Below, in pieces: positions 5,591-7,010 of a DNA stretch of 7,010 bases. Numbering within the stretch: the stretch's first letter is position 1; every line of letters starts with the position of its first letter. The position numbers and the translations under genes are program-made. The stretch lies in NCBI GenBank assembly GCA_016793525.1, contig JAEUJT010000478.1, positions 1-7,010 of the forward strand. Reading direction: 5' to 3'. The notes below the pieces were generated by a model. It had not been told where the DNA came from, ran no database searches, and saw only the letters and a program-made list of their open reading frames with translations. The DNA is from Archangium sp. GTDB taxonomy: Bacteria; Myxococcota; Myxococcia; Myxococcales; Myxococcaceae.

Positions 5591-6169
5591 ATGCGATGGA
5601 TGAATTGGCTCGGGAGACTGGCAATGGCGGTGGCGATGACCGCGTGCGGACGGTCGGATCTGGATCACCCCCTGCCGTTCACCCAAGAGGTCCACACGAG
5701 CGCCGCCGCGGTCCCCCGTGCCCCGGAGCCGGCCGGCATCACCCCGCCGACGTGCGCACCGGAGCCATTCACCGCCTTCACGGGGTGCCGCAGCCTCTTC
5801 GTGGTCGGTGTCGACGCCAGCCGCCAGCGCTACCTCACGGTGAGCGTCGATCGCTCGGTCGTGAACTTCCCGACGGGGACGCGCTTCGACGCCAAAGCGA
5901 CCTGGCCGGGAGTCGCCATTCGACTCGACACCTACCCGAGCCCCCCGGCGCCGAATGACGAGCTGTACTGCACCGACGCCCTCTCCGGGTTCTTGCCCTC
6001 GAGCCGCACGGTGGCCACCGCCGGAACGGTGCGAGTCGACACCGACAACCCCGAGCCAAACGGGCCCTACCGCGCGACGGTGACGGTCGACGACCTGACC
6101 TTCGACGACGGCACGTCGCTGTGCCACGTGGAGTTCTCCAACGTCTTGGTCGGCTGGTGGCCGGGGTAG
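5591..6169 (+). CDS. Predicted lipoprotein of unknown function (192 aa)
   Basis: I do not recognise the family. The chosen ATG at 5591 gives MRWMNWLGRLAMAVAMTAC, a basic start and hydrophobic core ending in a lipobox-like MTAC with Cys19 as the lipidated residue. A GTG at 5570 and an ATG at 5600 are alternatives; none has a strong ribosome-binding site. Residues 20-54 form a Pro/Ala-rich linker. The mature domain (about 55-190) is beta-rich, with segments such as SLFVVGVDA, RYLTVSVDRSVVNFP and YRATVTVDDLTF. Four Cys (55, 66, 127, 178) could make two disulfides, which fits an exported protein. Acidic residues are frequent late in the chain (DDLTFDDGT). Codon use matches the neighbours and the frame has the expected G/C-rich third positions. 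It is alone on the plus strand, divergent from cysE and convergent with dapE. Exported envelope lipoprotein is well supported; the role is not known. Confidence 0.8.
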   Translation: MRWMNWLGRLAMAVAMTACGRSDLDHPLPFTQEVHTSAAAVPRAPEPAGITPPTCAPEPFTAFTGCRSLFVVGVDASRQRYLTVSVDRSVVNFPTGTRFDAKATWPGVAIRLDTYPSPPAPNDELYCTDALSGFLPSSRTVATAGTVRVDTDNPEPNGPYRATVTVDDLTFDDGTSLCHVEFSNVLVGWWPG

Positions 6170-6173
6170 CGGA

Positions 6174-7010
6174 TCAGCGGGCGGTGAGAAAACGCGCCAG
6201 CACGTCGTACGACTGACCCAGCGCGGCCACGGAGCAGCTCTCGGCGCGTTGGTGCGCTTGGGAGGTCTCGCCCGGCCCGAAGTTGACAGCGTCAAGTCCC
6301 CACGCCGACAGGCGGGCCACGTCGGTCCACGCCTGCTTCGCTTCGGCTGCCCGGCCCGTCTCGCGCACGAGCGAGGTAAAGAGCGCGTTGTCGGCGCACA
6401 CCCGGCCCGAAGGCGCGGCGTCGGTGATGGAGACCTCGGCCACGTCGCCCACCACCGCGCGCACGTCGGCCTCCGCCTGGGCAACCGACTTCCCCGGCGC
6501 GAAGCGATAATTCAGGTTCAGCTCGAACTCGTCAGGCACCACGTTGCGCGCGCGGCCGCCCTTGGCCAGCGTGGCGCTCAGCACCTCGAAGTACGAGTAG
6601 CCGGAGACAGAGACCTCCACGCGCTCTCGAGTGTGCAGCCGCTGAAGTAGGTCACCCGCCGCGTGAATCGCGTTGCGACCCTGCCACGGCCGCGCCGAGT
6701 GCGCCGCCTGACCGCGAAATCGAACGGCCACCTGCAGACTTCCCACGCAGCCGACCTGCACCGCGCCGTCGGTGGGCTCCATGGCGATGGAGAAGGCCGC
6801 GCGCTTCAGCTCGGGCGCCGCGTCGAACACCGGGCCCAAGCCGCTCTCGAGGTACGGCCCCTCTTCGCGCTCGTAGAGCACCAGCACCACGTTCACCGGC
6901 AGCTCGGCGAGCGGCAGCGTCTCCACCAGCGCCTGCATCACCGCCACCGCGCCCTTCATGTCTGACGCGCCGAGGCCGAAGAGCCGGTCGCCTTCGATGC
7001 GAGGGACATT
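6174..7010 (-). CDS. dapE: DapE-type M20 metallopeptidase, 3' part (succinyl-diaminopimelate desuccinylase)
   Basis: The visible 278 residues are the C-terminal part; the start lies beyond the right edge. The frame is open from 7010, beginning NVPRIEGDRLFGLGASDMKG, so the internal ATG at 6959 is not the start. It holds the M20 di-zinc site: Asp17 of GASDMKG (bridging), Glu49-Glu50 of EREEG (general base and zinc ligand), Glu78 of MEPTDG and His253 near the end (SQAH). His104 (AHSARPW) marks the lid/dimerisation domain. VGCVGSLQVAVRFRG, RNVVPDEFELNLNYRFAP and WTDVARLSAWGLDAVNFGPG resemble the actinobacterial/Gram-positive-type DapE, which cleaves N-succinyl-LL-diaminopimelate in lysine and peptidoglycan precursor synthesis. 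Related M20 deacylases such as ArgE are possible, but the WTDVARLS and NFGPGE stretches favour DapE. It ends four bases from the convergent lipoprotein gene, with no room for a separate terminator. It carries copy 3 of the dispersed palindrome. Confidence 0.85.
   Translation of the reverse strand, partial: NVPRIEGDRLFGLGASDMKGAVAVMQALVETLPLAELPVNVVLVLYEREEGPYLESGLGPVFDAAPELKRAAFSIAMEPTDGAVQVGCVGSLQVAVRFRGQAAHSARPWQGRNAIHAAGDLLQRLHTRERVEVSVSGYSYFEVLSATLAKGGRARNVVPDEFELNLNYRFAPGKSVAQAEADVRAVVGDVAEVSITDAAPSGRVCADNALFTSLVRETGRAAEAKQAWTDVARLSAWGLDAVNFGPGETSQAHQRAESCSVAALGQSYDVLARFLTAR
6282..6296. repeat. Dispersed palindrome, copy 3 (two bases off)
   Basis: GTTGACAGCGTCAAG keeps TTGAC-N3-GTCAA intact. 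It lies inside dapE, read on the minus strand as CTT-GAC-GCT-GTC, in the same frame as the cysE copy. It differs from the copy at 941-955 at two positions. Confidence 0.4.

Noticed and set aside
5453..6484. Long in-frame extension upstream of cysE (to 629 aa)
   Set aside because: The extra part is antisense to the plus-strand lipoprotein gene and overlaps dapE in another frame. Serine acetyltransferases begin near the chosen start, which has a good ribosome-binding site.

Overview
The window is a GC-rich stretch of bacterial chromosome. Codon third positions are strongly G/C, GTG starts are common, and the genes are typical of Gram-negative Deltaproteobacteria/Myxococcota: a FadL-type outer-membrane barrel, lipoproteins, an orphan GspC-like PDZ protein, an actinobacterial-style DapE and an EpsC/SrpH-style serine acetyltransferase. 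The Myxococcota assignment is an inference from gene style and composition; no marker gene is present. I see no phage, transposase, CRISPR, rRNA or tRNA.

Layout, left to right. Positions 1-279 hold no confident gene. From 3565 down to 280 on the minus strand runs a tight three-gene unit: a FadL/OmpP1-family outer-membrane protein (3565-2123), a lipoprotein with a carboxypeptidase-regulatory-like domain (2126-1272), and an unrecognised soluble, helix-rich protein (1275-280). Both junctions are 4-nt start/stop overlaps (ATGA and GTGA), so the three are almost surely translated from one message. Upstream on the same strand lie a leader region with a possible 23-codon ORF (3716-3645), a membrane-anchored GspC-like HR+PDZ protein (4483-3734), and serine O-acetyltransferase (5452-4595). 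A divergent spacer (5453-5590) separates cysE from a plus-strand lipoprotein of unknown function (5591-6169). That gene converges, with a 4-nt gap, on the 3' end of a dapE-type M20 peptidase that runs off the right edge.

How the genes work together: cysE (cysteine synthesis) and dapE (lysine/diaminopimelate synthesis) are housekeeping amino-acid enzymes, and each appears to be its own unit here. The barrel, lipoprotein and soluble protein look like a small envelope module, possibly for uptake or handling of a hydrophobic molecule.

No clearly new system is evident. The best second-look items are: a near-identical TTGACAGYGTCAA palindrome found inside three different genes, where it is spelled with codons unusual for this sequence; a pair of TGAC-N5-GTCA palindromes 31 bp apart between cysE and the gspC-like gene; a hairpin followed by a T run in the cysE leader; and the overlapping three-gene envelope module.
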